In this document: piece after piece, positions 8,983 through 19,159 of the stretch
Layout of the letters: every line of letters starts with the position of its first letter
Numbering within the stretch: position 1 is the stretch's first letter
Assembly (NCBI GenBank): GCA_043758775.1
Contig: JAYVMU010000070.1
Span: 1 to 61,239 of the forward strand
Reading direction: 5' to 3'
DNA length: 61,239 nt
Source: JACMMS01 sp043758775
GTDB taxonomy: Bacteria; Pseudomonadota; Gammaproteobacteria; Burkholderiales; Methylophilaceae
Position numbers and translations under genes: made by a program
Notes under the pieces: generated by a model
The model's input: the letters and a program-made list of their open reading frames with translations, nothing else
Database searches by the model: none
What the model was told of the DNA's origin: nothing

Positions 8983-9095
8983 ATTGTATCCTCCTAATTT
9001 GCCTTTACGATTGAACTGGCTCTATTGCTAGAACTCGCTCTGCCCTTATTACTTAACGCCCTAAAACTAACTACTTAACACCAACCCTAGTACGA

Positions 9096-10334
9096 CTAAA
9101 AATTACCTTGAAACCAACTCTTCATTTTTTCCAAAATCCTCGCAAATGAACCAGACTCCATTTGTCCATTAATTTGTCGCTCTAACTGCTGCTTGCCCAT
9201 CAGCACCAAACCCACACCTGTAGCATACCGTGGGTTACTGACCACTTCAGATAATCCGCCCACATAACGTGGCATACCCAAACGCACTGGCATATGGAAT
9301 ATCTCTTCACCTAATTCCACCATGCCACGCATCATGGCTGAACCGCCTGTAATCACGATGCCAGAAGCAATCATTTCTTCCATGCCGCTGCGACGTAGCT
9401 CTTGCAGCACAAATTCGTATAACTCCACCACACGCGGCTCAATCACCTCGGCCAAAGTCTGTACGGATAACTGGCGTGGCTCACGACCATCCACACCCAT
9501 AACTTCTACCGTTTCACGCGCATCCGCTAGCTGGCGCAATGCACAACCATGCTTGATTTTGATATCTTCAGCCGATTGTGTTGGCGTACGGAAAGCCACC
9601 GCCACATCATTAGTTATTTGGTCACCGGCAATTGGTATCACTGCCGTATGGCGAATAGCGCCTTGTTTGAATACAGCAATATCCGTAGTACCACCACCAA
9701 TATCAACCAAGCACACGCCCAACTCTTTTTCATCTTCTGTCAGCACCGCCATGCTTGATGCCAACGGCTGTAGAATCAAATCACTCACCTCTAGGCCACA
9801 GCGCTTGATGCACTTCACAATATTCTGTGCAGCAGCTACCGCTCCCGTAACAATATGCACTTTCACTTCCAGCTTCATGCCACTCATACCCAATGGTTCA
9901 CGTACATCCTCTTGACCATCAATAACAAACTCTTGTGTGAGGATATGCAACACTTGTTGATCTGATGGCAGCGCAATGGCACGGGCAGTTTCAACCACAC
10001 GATCTACGTCCATCTGGCTGACTTCAGCATCTTTAATTTTCACCATGCCGTGTGAATTGATGCTCTTAATATGGCTACCCGCAATACCAGTAAACACATT
10101 ATTAATTTTGCAATCTGCCATCAGTTCAGCTTCTTCAATCGCGCGCTGTATGGATTGCATAGTGGAATCTATATTAATCACCACGCCTTTTTTGAGTCCA
10201 CGTGATACGTGCTGCCCCAAGCCAATGACTTTGAGCGACCCTTCAGGCTGTAGCTCCGCCACTATCGCCACGATTTTTGATGTACCTATATCCAATCCTA
10301 CGATGAGGTTTTTATCTTCTTTAACTTTACTCAT
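9096..10334 (-). CDS. ftsA: Cell division protein FtsA
   Basis: Actin-like ATPase that tethers FtsZ filaments to the membrane and recruits later division proteins. The 412 residues include the phosphate-1 motif VGLDIGTSKI near the N-terminus, phosphate-2 LVDIGGGTTDIAVF at about residue 207, and an adenosine motif with GIVITGGSAMM near 330. The C-terminus ends in an amphipathic helix, FARILEKMKSWFQGNF, the membrane-targeting sequence of the family. The start overlaps the ftsQ stop by four bases (ATGA type), so the two are translationally coupled. Confidence 0.98.
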   Translation of the reverse strand: MSKVKEDKNLIVGLDIGTSKIVAIVAELQPEGSLKVIGLGQHVSRGLKKGVVINIDSTMQSIQRAIEEAELMADCKINNVFTGIAGSHIKSINSHGMVKIKDAEVSQMDVDRVVETARAIALPSDQQVLHILTQEFVIDGQEDVREPLGMSGMKLEVKVHIVTGAVAAAQNIVKCIKRCGLEVSDLILQPLASSMAVLTEDEKELGVCLVDIGGGTTDIAVFKQGAIRHTAVIPIAGDQITNDVAVAFRTPTQSAEDIKIKHGCALRQLADARETVEVMGVDGREPRQLSVQTLAEVIEPRVVELYEFVLQELRRSGMEEMIASGIVITGGSAMMRGMVELGEEIFHMPVRLGMPRYVGGLSEVVSNPRYATGVGLVLMGKQQLERQINGQMESGSFARILEKMKSWFQGNF

Positions 10335-11134
10335 GGCTGTTTTCCCTGTTCATGACTCTTCAACTCAGCTGTTTTAGCTGACTGCTCTTTTATTGCTGGT
10401 ACGGTTACTTTTTTCACCACACTAACCTTGACTATCTGCCCCACTGGCCTTCTGACGGCAAAGCCATTGGGATAGCGTAAATCGGCGTAGGTAACTTTGC
10501 CATTTAAGCGCGCTAAGGTACTGGCATAGGCCCCAACAAATTTGCCTAAACGCTCTTGCATATGCTCACGGCCCATATTAATCAACAAGCCTTTATCCGT
10601 TTTAATTTCCCAAGCGCGACGTGGTGACAGCGCCACTTGTGTTACTTTTAATTGTGCTGCACCCAATATCTGGCTGTATGTCGCATAGCTTTTCGCTACT
10701 TCCAGCACACCATCTGCTGGACCATAAAACACAGGCAAATCACTATCGGATGCTGCATGAAATAACTCACCATGCGTATTCACCAAAGCAATATCTCCCC
10801 AGCGACCCAAAGCCTGATGCTCTTCAATCACTACCTCCAATTTATCTGGCCAGCGACGGCGCACACTGACCTTGCGCGCCCAAGGCAGCTTTTCAAATGC
10901 ATCACGGGCTTTAATCAAATCCAATGTGAAAAAATTCCCATTTAAGTGTTTCGCCACAATCAACTTAATTTGCTCACGATTGACGTGGCTTAATTGCCCC
11001 TCTACCTTTACCTCACGCAGTGGAAATATGGGCAAATGCACTATGACAAAGAGCAATGCGTACAGCATCAACACCACTGATAACGCGAATAGAAAATTCG
11101 CGGTCCAGTTGAGTAGCTGCGGCCTATTCCACAT
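10331..11134 (-). CDS. ftsQ: Cell division protein FtsQ
   Basis: Bitopic inner-membrane protein that links early and late divisome parts through FtsB and FtsL. A short cytoplasmic N-terminus (MWNRPQLLNW) precedes one transmembrane helix at about residues 13-34, then a POTRA domain (FPLREVKVEGQLSHVNREQI) and the FtsQ beta domain. The C-terminus is Lys/Glu-rich and disordered. It is 267 residues long (E. coli 276). It begins two bases after the ddl stop and overlaps ftsA by four bases. Confidence 0.96.
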   Translation of the reverse strand: MWNRPQLLNWTANFLFALSVVLMLYALLFVIVHLPIFPLREVKVEGQLSHVNREQIKLIVAKHLNGNFFTLDLIKARDAFEKLPWARKVSVRRRWPDKLEVVIEEHQALGRWGDIALVNTHGELFHAASDSDLPVFYGPADGVLEVAKSYATYSQILGAAQLKVTQVALSPRRAWEIKTDKGLLINMGREHMQERLGKFVGAYASTLARLNGKVTYADLRYPNGFAVRRPVGQIVKVSVVKKVTVPAIKEQSAKTAELKSHEQGKQP

Positions 11135-11136
11135 AC

Positions 11137-12060
11137 TTAATTAGCACCTTTAGCCGGTTCAAGCGTCATGCTTAAAACCTGCAACACCAACTCATCAAAG
11201 CTAATGCCTACTGCTTTCGCCGCCATAGGCACTAAGCTATGGTCTGTCATACCAGGTGATGTATTGAGTTCCAAGAAGTAATGTTTACCTGCCTCATCCA
11301 TTAAAAAGTCCACGCGACCCCAGCCGCGACAACCCACCGCCCTGAATGCCTGTACAGCTTCCACCTGAATTTGTGCTTCTTTTTCTGCCGACAAGCCGCA
11401 TGGGCAAAGATACTGCGTGTCATCACGCAAATACTTCGCCTCATAATCATAAAACTCGTTTGCCGGTACGATACGAATAATTGGTAAAGCTCTATCGCCC
11501 AAAATACCAACGGTATATTCACCACCACCAACAAATTTTTCCGCAATTACCAACGGGTCGGCTTTAGCCGCTAGTTCATAGGCGGCTTTTAAGCCGCCTT
11601 TTTGTTTGACCTTGCTAATACCAATGCTAGAACCTTCATTAGCGGGCTTCACAAACAAAGGCAAACCTAGTTCTTGTTCAATCACAGCGAAATCACTACT
11701 TTCATTGACTATTGCAAAATCAGGTGTCACTACACCTAAAGCACGCCATAACAATTTGGTACGCCATTTATCCATGCCCACGCTCGAAGCCATCACGCCA
11801 CTACCGGTGTAAGGGATGCCGAATAACTCCAGCGCACCTTGTATCGTGCCATCTTCACCAAAACGACCATGTAAGGCGATAAATACACGGTCATAATGCT
11901 CTATGTCATGCAACGGCTGTTCAGCTGAATCAAATGCATGCGCATCGACGCCAGAACGCTTTAATGCGGCTAACACAGCGTTACCACTTTTAAGCGATAC
12001 TTCACGCTCACCTGATTTACCACCTAATAACACGGCTACTTTTCCAAATTTTTTCATCAT
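11137..12060 (-). CDS. ddl: D-alanine--D-alanine ligase
   Basis: Cytosolic ATP-grasp ligase that makes the D-Ala-D-Ala dipeptide for MurF. Visible marks: KVAVLLGGKSGEREVSLKSG at the N-terminus with the substrate-binding Glu and Ser, LPLFVKPANEGSSIGISKV as ATP-grasp lysine loop, GRVDFLMDEAG and YFLELNTSPGMTDHSLVP with the Mg-binding Glu and Asn near the end. Length is 307 residues, as for E. coli DdlB (306). The start may be this ATG or the following one. It lies between murB and ftsQ, the usual dcw position. Confidence 0.98.
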   Translation of the reverse strand: MMKKFGKVAVLLGGKSGEREVSLKSGNAVLAALKRSGVDAHAFDSAEQPLHDIEHYDRVFIALHGRFGEDGTIQGALELFGIPYTGSGVMASSVGMDKWRTKLLWRALGVVTPDFAIVNESSDFAVIEQELGLPLFVKPANEGSSIGISKVKQKGGLKAAYELAAKADPLVIAEKFVGGGEYTVGILGDRALPIIRIVPANEFYDYEAKYLRDDTQYLCPCGLSAEKEAQIQVEAVQAFRAVGCRGWGRVDFLMDEAGKHYFLELNTSPGMTDHSLVPMAAKAVGISFDELVLQVLSMTLEPAKGAN

Positions 12061-12078
12061 GATTTCGCTAATACCTAC

Positions 12079-12984
12079 TTAATCTCTTGTGCCAATAACT
12101 CTGACTTCTTGTTGCAACTCAATACCAAACTGTTGTTTCACTATGTCTCGCATATGGGCAATTAATTGCTCAATATCTGCTGCCGAGGCACCGCCCAGAT
12201 TCACAATAAAATTGGCATGCTTGGTTGACACCTGTGCACCGCCGATTTGATAGCCTTTTAAACCGCAAGCCTCAATTAACCGCGCTGCATGGTCGCCTGC
12301 CGGATTTCTAAAAGTTGATCCTGCGTTAGGTAAACTAAGCGGCTGGCTAGCCAAGCGCTTAGCTAATAATTCTTTAATTTTATGTGCGGATTCATCCGCA
12401 TTACCTGCTTTCAATTCAAACCAGGCACCGACAAACCACTCATCTACGCCCAATATTTCCGCTCCCAACTCAACATGACGATAGCTTGTTTTAAATACAC
12501 CTTTCTCACGAATTTGCACTTCGCCACAACGATTAATCGTCTTTACTTTTGCCACCACATCCCATGTTTCTGCGCCGTAACAACCCGCATTCATTGCTAA
12601 TGCACCACCTACCGTACCCGGAATGCCCGCCATAAACTCGCCACCCTGCCTGGCGTGTTTTGCAGAAAATTTAGCCACCTTGGCACAAGTGACACCGGCA
12701 TCGGCATACACGGCTTCACCATCCAGTTTTAGTGTATTGAGCACGTTATGCATCAATATCACCGTGCCGCGCACACCGCCGTCACGTACTAACAAATTAG
12801 AACCAAGCCCAATAAAACAAACCGGCTCATCAACTTTTAAGCTTTGTAAAAATGAACTTAAATCGTCCAAGCTTGATGCGATATAGAAACGCTCGGCAGC
12901 GCCGCCCACACGCCAGCTGTTATATCGAGCGAGTGGCTCGTTTAACAAAAGTTGACCTGATAATGTGGAGTGCATTTGTAACAT
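12079..12984 (-). CDS. murB: UDP-N-acetylenolpyruvoylglucosamine reductase MurB
   Basis: FAD enzyme that reduces enolpyruvyl-UDP-GlcNAc to UDP-MurNAc with NADPH. Signatures: RYNSWRVGGAAERF (FAD domain start), GLGSNLLVRDGGVRG, GIPGTVGGALAMNAGCYG, and PNAGSTFRNP with the catalytic proton-donating Ser; the 301-residue length and absence of the extra insert mark the type II form, unlike the longer E. coli type I enzyme. Its placement between murC and ddl is frequent in betaproteobacteria but absent from the E. coli cluster. Start overlaps the murC stop by one base. Confidence 0.98.
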   Translation of the reverse strand: MLQMHSTLSGQLLLNEPLARYNSWRVGGAAERFYIASSLDDLSSFLQSLKVDEPVCFIGLGSNLLVRDGGVRGTVILMHNVLNTLKLDGEAVYADAGVTCAKVAKFSAKHARQGGEFMAGIPGTVGGALAMNAGCYGAETWDVVAKVKTINRCGEVQIREKGVFKTSYRHVELGAEILGVDEWFVGAWFELKAGNADESAHKIKELLAKRLASQPLSLPNAGSTFRNPAGDHAARLIEACGLKGYQIGGAQVSTKHANFIVNLGGASAADIEQLIAHMRDIVKQQFGIELQQEVRVIGTRD

Positions 12985-14381
12985 TAGCTGGCTAACTCCT
13001 TGGTTTTAAATGCCACTTGGCCAATCGAGCCAGCACCCATCACAATCACTACATCACCATCTGTTGCCACATCCAGAATTGCTTCTGGCAGTTCAGCTGT
13101 CGTTTCAAGAAATAATGGTTCCACTTTGCCTACCACACGAATTGCTCTGGCCAATGAACGGCCATCAGCCGCGACAATTGGTGCTTCTCCTGCGGAATAG
13201 ACTTCTGTCAGTAACACCGCATCCGCACTTGATAACACACGCACAAAGTCTTCAAAACAATCACGCGTTCTTGTATAACGATGTGGTTGAAACGCCATGA
13301 CCAAACGCCTGTTAGGAAAAGCACCACGTGCCGCAGCAATGACTGCCTGCATTTCAACTGGGTGGTGCCCATAGTCATCTATGAGAGTAAATGTGCCACC
13401 TGTCTTAGCTGTCACTTCGCCATAACGCTCAAAACGACGCCCCACACCCTTAAACTCTTTTAAAGCTTTAATAATTGCAACATCTGGTACATTGAGCTCA
13501 CTGGCAATAGCAATCGCCGCTAAGGCATTAAGCACGTAGTGATTGCCTGGTAAATTTAACGTGACATCAAAAGTAGTCGTTACACCATTAATACGCAGCA
13601 CAGTGAAGTGCATTTTTCCGTCATCAGCGCGAACATTAGTTGCACGCACTTGCGCTTCTTCTGAAAAACCATAGCCTGTAATAGGTTTAGATACTTGGGG
13701 CAGAATCGCACGTATATTGGCATCATCTACACACACAACTGCCCGTCCCCAAAATGGTAGCTGCTGTAAAAACTCAACAAATGCCCCTTTTAATTTTTCG
13801 AAGTTATGCTCGTAGGTATCCATGTGATCGGCATCGATATTAGTCACCACGGCCATGACAGGCGTGAGATGCAGAAAAGAAGCATCAGACTCATCAGCTT
13901 CTGCCACAATATATTCACCCGTGCCTAAACGCGCATTGGCACTTGCGGCTTCTAATTTGCCACCGATGACAAAAGTAGGGTCCATTCCTGCCTCTGCCAA
14001 AATACTGGCAATCAGACTAGTCGTGGTAGTTTTGCCATGTGTGCCAGCAACGGCAATGCCTTGCCTAAAGCGCATCAATTCAGCCAACATAATGGCGCGC
14101 GGCACTACCGGGATATTTCTTGCACGCGCCGCTTTAATTTCTGGATTTTCTTCATTCACCGCGGATGACACGACCACAACATCAGCATCTTGCACGTTGT
14201 CGGCCGCATGACCTTGATGCACTCTTGCACCAAATCCCAGCAAACGTTGTGTGGTGGCGTTACTGGCTAAATCAGAACCCGATACTTTAAAGTTCAGATT
14301 AATCAGCACCTCGGCAATGCCGCTCATGCCCGAGCCACCGATGCCGACAAAATGTATATTTTTTATCTTATGTTTCATCAT
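12984..14381 (-). CDS. murC: UDP-N-acetylmuramate--L-alanine ligase MurC
   Basis: Adds L-Ala to UDP-MurNAc, the first amino acid of the stem peptide. Three-domain Mur ligase of 465 residues: N-terminal nucleotide fold HFVGIGGSGMSGIAEVL, central ATPase P-loop VAGTHGKTTTTSLIA at about residue 115, EADESDASFLHL and DHMD motifs, and a C-terminal Rossmann domain (FQPHRYTRTR, MGAGSIG). Either of the first two Met codons could start it. It follows murG by 25 bases. Confidence 0.98.
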   Translation of the reverse strand: MMKHKIKNIHFVGIGGSGMSGIAEVLINLNFKVSGSDLASNATTQRLLGFGARVHQGHAADNVQDADVVVVSSAVNEENPEIKAARARNIPVVPRAIMLAELMRFRQGIAVAGTHGKTTTTSLIASILAEAGMDPTFVIGGKLEAASANARLGTGEYIVAEADESDASFLHLTPVMAVVTNIDADHMDTYEHNFEKLKGAFVEFLQQLPFWGRAVVCVDDANIRAILPQVSKPITGYGFSEEAQVRATNVRADDGKMHFTVLRINGVTTTFDVTLNLPGNHYVLNALAAIAIASELNVPDVAIIKALKEFKGVGRRFERYGEVTAKTGGTFTLIDDYGHHPVEMQAVIAAARGAFPNRRLVMAFQPHRYTRTRDCFEDFVRVLSSADAVLLTEVYSAGEAPIVAADGRSLARAIRVVGKVEPLFLETTAELPEAILDVATDGDVVIVMGAGSIGQVAFKTKELAS

Positions 14382-14406
14382 CTTTGCTCCGCAGACTTTA
14401 TATGTC

Positions 14407-15480
14407 TCATAATGCCAACTCCATACAAATATTAGCGACGCTATTGGTCGCCTCTGGCTTACCCAAACTGCGTGCTTTTACTGCCATTACTAAACATTTT
14501 TCACGATTAAAATCTTGCAGAATCTTTAATAAAACGGTTTCTGTTAATGCACTTTGTTGCACTAACAATGCAGCACCTGCATCAGCCAAATACACGGCAT
14601 TTGTCGTTTGGTGGTCATCCACTGCAAACGGAAATGGCACTAATACGCTAGCGACACCAGCTGCAGATAACTCCGCAACAGTCAGTGCGCCTGCGCGACA
14701 AACCACTAGATCCGCCCATGCATACATCGCCGCCATATCGTTAATAAATGCTTTGGTTTCTGCATTAACACCAGCCATCTGATAGTTAGCCTGCAACTTT
14801 GCTAGATGCTTTTCACCTGATTGATGAATCACTTGTGGACGTTGCTCTTCTGGCAGTAAAGCCAAGGCTTTTGGCACGACCTCATTCAAAGCCTGAGCCC
14901 CCAAACTACCGCCCACTATGAGCAATCGGATTGCACCCGTGCGGCCATTAAATCTTGCTTGTGGATTTTCCAATACCGTAATGTCTGCACGCACTGGGTT
15001 ACCTACTAATTCTGCCTTACCTGTAAAAGCCGCCGGGAATGCCACCAACACTCTTTTGGCAAATTTGGCCAATACCCTATTCGTTAAGCCCGCAACCGAG
15101 TTTTGCTCGTGTATGACCAATGGCTTACGTAACAACCATGCCATCAAGCCGCCAGGGAAAGCAGCAAAGCCACCCATACCTAACACCACATTAGGCTGAT
15201 ATTTTTTAATTGCCTTAAAGCCTTGTGCAAAGGCTTTTAACAACTGAAATGGCAATAACGCAAGGCGCAATAAACCTTTGCCACGTACACCTTTCATGTT
15301 AATAACTGCTACGTCATAGGGTTTACCTGCAATCAAACGATTTTCCATCCCACCTGCAGTAACCAGCCACACCACATTCCAGCCACGTGCTTGCAGCTCA
15401 TCTGCTACTGCCATTGCTGGATAGACATGACCACCTGTGCCGCCTGCCATCACCATCAGTGTTTTATTTAATTGACTCAT
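14407..15480 (-). CDS. murG: UDP-GlcNAc:undecaprenyl-pyrophosphoryl-MurNAc-pentapeptide transferase MurG
   Basis: Peripheral inner-membrane GT28 enzyme that converts lipid I to lipid II. The N-terminal lobe has MVMAGGTGGHVYPAMAVADEL and HEQNSVAGLTNR; the C-terminal lobe has LLIVGGSLGAQALNE and LVVCRAGALTVAELSAAG with the UDP-GlcNAc-binding residues. Length is 357 (E. coli 355). The start overlaps the ftsW stop by four bases. Confidence 0.98.
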   Translation of the reverse strand: MSQLNKTLMVMAGGTGGHVYPAMAVADELQARGWNVVWLVTAGGMENRLIAGKPYDVAVINMKGVRGKGLLRLALLPFQLLKAFAQGFKAIKKYQPNVVLGMGGFAAFPGGLMAWLLRKPLVIHEQNSVAGLTNRVLAKFAKRVLVAFPAAFTGKAELVGNPVRADITVLENPQARFNGRTGAIRLLIVGGSLGAQALNEVVPKALALLPEEQRPQVIHQSGEKHLAKLQANYQMAGVNAETKAFINDMAAMYAWADLVVCRAGALTVAELSAAGVASVLVPFPFAVDDHQTTNAVYLADAGAALLVQQSALTETVLLKILQDFNREKCLVMAVKARSLGKPEATNSVANICMELAL

Positions 15481-16670
15481 GTCGGCAAGCTCTTTTGCAA
15501 ACGACGGCTTTCCCAGTCGATTCTGAGCAGAACCGCCATGGCGATACAGTTGGCCAAAATGCCACTACCACCGAATGAAAGTAGCGGCAGAGTTAAACCT
15601 TTAGTTGGTAACAGACCCATGTTGACGCCCATGTTGATAAAGCCTTGTGCACCCAACCACACCCCTAAACCTTGCGCTAATAAACCTGAAAAATAGCGCT
15701 CGTTTTCAATGGCAGTTTTACCTATGCTAAATGCACGGACGACCAGCCAGCTGAATAAGCCAATGACTGTTACTACCCCAACAAAACCAAGCTCTTCGGC
15801 AATCACGGCTAATAAAAAGTCGGTATGCGCTTCTGGCAGATATAATAATTTTTCAACACTAGCACCCAAACCTACACCAAACCATTCACCACGGCCAAAG
15901 GCGATAAGCGCATGTGACAGTTGATAGCCTTTGCCGTAAGGGTCAGCCCATGGGTCCATAAAACCGATCACCCGCTGCATGCGGTAAGGCGAGCTCCAAA
16001 TGAGTAACACCACACCGATGGGTACGGCGGTGAGAATGCCCGCAAAGATTTTTGCGTTAATACCACCTAGCCACAAAATTGCAATCGCAATGGCCGCAAT
16101 CACAGCAAACGCACCAAAATCTGGCTCATGCAGCAATAACCCACCAACCAATATCATAACGGCGACCATAGGCAGGAAGCCTTTGACAAAACTATCCATT
16201 TTCGCCGCTTTACGCACTGCGTAATCGGCTACATACATGGCTGTAAATAACTTCATAAATTCTGAAGGCTGCAAATTGATCACGACTAATGACAACCAAC
16301 GGCGGCTACCATTCACGTTGCGACCAATACCTGGCACTAATACCAGCACCAGCAAAACCAGGCCGATTAAGAATAGATAAGGCGCCATTTTTTGCCACCA
16401 CTGCATGGGGATTTGAAATGTCACGAAAGCCGCTACGACGCCTATCACCAGAAACACCGCTTGGCGAATCAGGAAATAAGTGGCTTGGTGGCCTGTTGCT
16501 TTATCGGCTTCTGCCAGGGCGATTGACGCTGAATACACCATGACCAGGCTAATACCCAACATAATCAGCGTGACCCACAGTAAAGCCTGATCATAAGTGG
16601 GCGCGTTGATGCGATCACGATTACTAAAAAAGGTGCTCATCATGTGATGCTTGCCAGCGTTTATCGTCAT
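15477..16670 (-). CDS. ftsW: Peptidoglycan polymerase FtsW (SEDS family)
   Basis: Septal glycosyltransferase working with FtsI. About ten hydrophobic segments over 397 residues, with SEDS motifs GSRRWLSLVVINLQPSEF after the third or fourth helix, HTDFLLAVIAEELGF in the large periplasmic loop (containing the catalytic Asp region) and LPTKGLTLPLLSFGGSG near the end. The coupled ATGA start at 16670 is used; a Met at residue 11 (MSTFFSNRDR) is an alternative. Confidence 0.97.
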   Translation of the reverse strand: MTINAGKHHMMSTFFSNRDRINAPTYDQALLWVTLIMLGISLVMVYSASIALAEADKATGHQATYFLIRQAVFLVIGVVAAFVTFQIPMQWWQKMAPYLFLIGLVLLVLVLVPGIGRNVNGSRRWLSLVVINLQPSEFMKLFTAMYVADYAVRKAAKMDSFVKGFLPMVAVMILVGGLLLHEPDFGAFAVIAAIAIAILWLGGINAKIFAGILTAVPIGVVLLIWSSPYRMQRVIGFMDPWADPYGKGYQLSHALIAFGRGEWFGVGLGASVEKLLYLPEAHTDFLLAVIAEELGFVGVVTVIGLFSWLVVRAFSIGKTAIENERYFSGLLAQGLGVWLGAQGFINMGVNMGLLPTKGLTLPLLSFGGSGILANCIAMAVLLRIDWESRRLQKSLPT

Positions 16671-18055
16671 ATCGCCGCCTCCAGTCTTGTAACTGAAGAT
16701 ACAAAAACCTCAGCACGGTGCACATAATTCTTGAACATATCAAAGCTTGCACAAGCAGGTGATAACAGCACGGCGTCACCTGCACGAGCCACCTTGTACG
16801 CAATATTCACCGCCTCTGGTAAGTCTGCGGCTAAATAACGTGGGATAGTGGTAGCTGTTAATGCTTGCTCAATTAACGCTGCATCACGACCGATAAGTAC
16901 TACTGCACGGGCATTGGTTTGCACAACATGGAGTAAAGGTGAAAAATCTTGCCCCTTACCTTCACCGCCGGCAATGAGTACTACCTTTTGCGGCAAGCCA
17001 TTTTTAGTCATGCCCGCGATTGCGGCACAAGTAGCGCCGACATTCGTGCCTTTTGAATCATCATAGAAATCAATGTTACTGATATTTGCCACCCATTCCA
17101 CACGGTGCGGCAACCCTTTAAAGCTCCTTAAGGTATTGACCAAGGGTACAAAATCAAGATCGACAGCACGGCACAAAGCTAACGCTGCTAAGGCATTTGC
17201 CGCGTTATGCAGACCACTTAATTTCATTTCAGCTAGCGGCAATAAAGGTGTGATGCCTTGTGCTAAATAAGTGATGCCAGCTTGATTTAACAAACCAAAA
17301 TCTTCTTTATTAACGGGTGAATTTAAACCAAAACTGACTGTTGTTGAGGCTGAGCTTGCCATTGCTGCTGAATAACTATCCTCACGATTAATCACTTTCA
17401 TTTGGGCATGAGCAAAAATCCGCTGTTTTGCCGCAGCGTAATCAGCAAAACTTGCATATCTATCCATGTGATCTTCAGTCACATTCAGCACCACCGCAGC
17501 GGCGATATTTAAGCTATGGGTAGTTTCCAGTTGAAAGCTGGAAAGCTCCAACACGACAACATCTGGTGCTTGCATAGTCAATACATCTAGTACTGGCAAA
17601 CCAATATTGCCCGCCACTATCGTCCGCAAACCTGCCGCTTTGCACATTTCACCAACTAAAGTGGTGACTGTAGTTTTGCCGTTAGCACCAGTGATGGCGA
17701 TGATTTTTGTTGTCCTGTATTCAGGGTGACATGCTATAGCTTGCGCAAACAATTCCACATCCCCTACAACTGGAATATCACGTGCAATAACTGCTTGAAT
17801 TTCCGGTGTGCTTAAGGGTACGCCCGGGCTTGTTACAATTAAATCTGCACCATCAAATATCGTAGACTGAAACTCGCCTGTGTGCACTTTCACCTGTGGT
17901 AATTCAGCTTTTAGCACTTCAATACCAGGAGGCATTTCACGCGTATCAGCAACAGACAAGATGGCGCCTTGGCGCGCAAGCCAACGCAGCGCCGAAAGAC
18001 CGGTATCACCAAGCCCGAGCACTAATACCTGTTTGTCTTTTAATTCAAGTTTCAT
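16667..18055 (-). CDS. murD: UDP-N-acetylmuramoylalanine--D-glutamate ligase MurD
   Basis: Adds D-Glu to UDP-MurNAc-L-Ala. The 462-residue protein has the N-terminal LVLGLGDTGLSALRWL motif, the P-loop IAITGANGKTTVTTLV near residue 110, NVTEDHMDRY with the Mg-binding His, and FYDDSKGTNVGAT, the MurD-characteristic ATP/substrate loop. It starts immediately after mraY ends (abutting, no spacer) and overlaps ftsW by four bases. Confidence 0.98.
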   Translation of the reverse strand: MKLELKDKQVLVLGLGDTGLSALRWLARQGAILSVADTREMPPGIEVLKAELPQVKVHTGEFQSTIFDGADLIVTSPGVPLSTPEIQAVIARDIPVVGDVELFAQAIACHPEYRTTKIIAITGANGKTTVTTLVGEMCKAAGLRTIVAGNIGLPVLDVLTMQAPDVVVLELSSFQLETTHSLNIAAAVVLNVTEDHMDRYASFADYAAAKQRIFAHAQMKVINREDSYSAAMASSASTTVSFGLNSPVNKEDFGLLNQAGITYLAQGITPLLPLAEMKLSGLHNAANALAALALCRAVDLDFVPLVNTLRSFKGLPHRVEWVANISNIDFYDDSKGTNVGATCAAIAGMTKNGLPQKVVLIAGGEGKGQDFSPLLHVVQTNARAVVLIGRDAALIEQALTATTIPRYLAADLPEAVNIAYKVARAGDAVLLSPACASFDMFKNYVHRAEVFVSSVTRLEAAI

Positions 18056-19159
18056 TTATCTAATCTTCAAGCTAGCTATACCAACCAGCACCAACATCAT
18101 GGTAATAATCCAAAACCGCACCACTACTTGCGTTTCTTTCCAGCCTTTTTGTTCATAGTGATGATGCAAGGGCGCCATTAAGAATATGCGGCGGCCTTCG
18201 CCATAACGTTTTTTAGTGTATTTAAAATAAGTCACTTGCGCCGCAACTGATAAGGTTTCCATCACAAATACGCCACCCATAATGAACAGGACGATTTCCT
18301 GGCGTACAATCACCGCCACCGTACCCAGTGCCGCACCCAGCGCCAAAGCGCCCACATCACCCATAAACACTTCCGCAGGATAAGCGTTAAACCATAAGAA
18401 ACCTAAGCCAGCGCCAGCCAATGCTGTACAAAACACCGCTAACTCGCCTGCACCTGGCACATAAGGAATACCCAAATATTTTGCAAACACTAAATTACCC
18501 GCCACGTAGGCAAAAATACCCAATGCGCTACTCACAAGGACCACTGGCAGTATGGCTAACCCGTCTAAACCATCAGTTAAATTAATAGCATTGCTTGTGC
18601 CTACAACCACCAAGTAGCTGAGTAAAATGAAACTCACCGCACCCATTGGCAGCGATAAACTTTTGAAGAAAGGGAATATCAGCGTGGTTTCTGCTGGTGT
18701 GGTATGTGTGTACCAAATATAAAGTGCTGCACCAAAGCCCACCACGGTTTGCCAAAAATACTTTTCTTTAGCCGATAAACCTTTAGGGTTGCGGTACACC
18801 ACTTTGCGCCAGTCATCGATAAAACCAATAATGCCAAAACCTAGTGTAGTTATGAGCACGGTCCAAACAAAACGATTATGCAAATCGCCCCACAACAAAG
18901 TAGAAACTGCGATGGATATTAGTATTAATGCGCCACCCATAGTTGGTGTGCCTGCTTTAATAAGATGTGTTTGCGGACCATCATCACGCACAGATTGACC
19001 TACTTTATACTCAGTTAATTTACGAATCAGCCATGGTCCTACCATAAATGAAATAGTCAGCGCCGTCAGCGTCGCCAATACCGCACGCAAGGTAATGTAG
19101 GTAAACACATTAAAACCGTGAATATCGTGCGCTAAATAATGTGCGAGCTCTAGTAACAT
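18056..19159 (-). CDS. mraY: Phospho-N-acetylmuramoyl-pentapeptide transferase MraY
   Basis: Ten-helix inner-membrane enzyme that transfers phospho-MurNAc-pentapeptide to undecaprenyl phosphate, giving lipid I. Catalytic Asp motifs are present: GFGIIGFIDDWRKV, NAINLTDGLDGLAILP and, in the last cytoplasmic loop, FLMAPLHHHYEQKGWKE with the HHH motif. Length is 367 (E. coli 360). Confidence 0.98.
   Translation of the reverse strand: MLLELAHYLAHDIHGFNVFTYITLRAVLATLTALTISFMVGPWLIRKLTEYKVGQSVRDDGPQTHLIKAGTPTMGGALILISIAVSTLLWGDLHNRFVWTVLITTLGFGIIGFIDDWRKVVYRNPKGLSAKEKYFWQTVVGFGAALYIWYTHTTPAETTLIFPFFKSLSLPMGAVSFILLSYLVVVGTSNAINLTDGLDGLAILPVVLVSSALGIFAYVAGNLVFAKYLGIPYVPGAGELAVFCTALAGAGLGFLWFNAYPAEVFMGDVGALALGAALGTVAVIVRQEIVLFIMGGVFVMETLSVAAQVTYFKYTKKRYGEGRRIFLMAPLHHHYEQKGWKETQVVVRFWIITMMLVLVGIASLKIR

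Noticed and set aside
8216..9031. 271-codon plus-strand frame opposite ftsZ
   Set aside because: Antisense shadow of a highly conserved gene; Ser/Thr/Ala/Pro-rich composition reflects the complement of ftsZ codons.
9322..9915. 197-codon frame opposite ftsA
   Set aside because: Antisense shadow with no start signal or domain.
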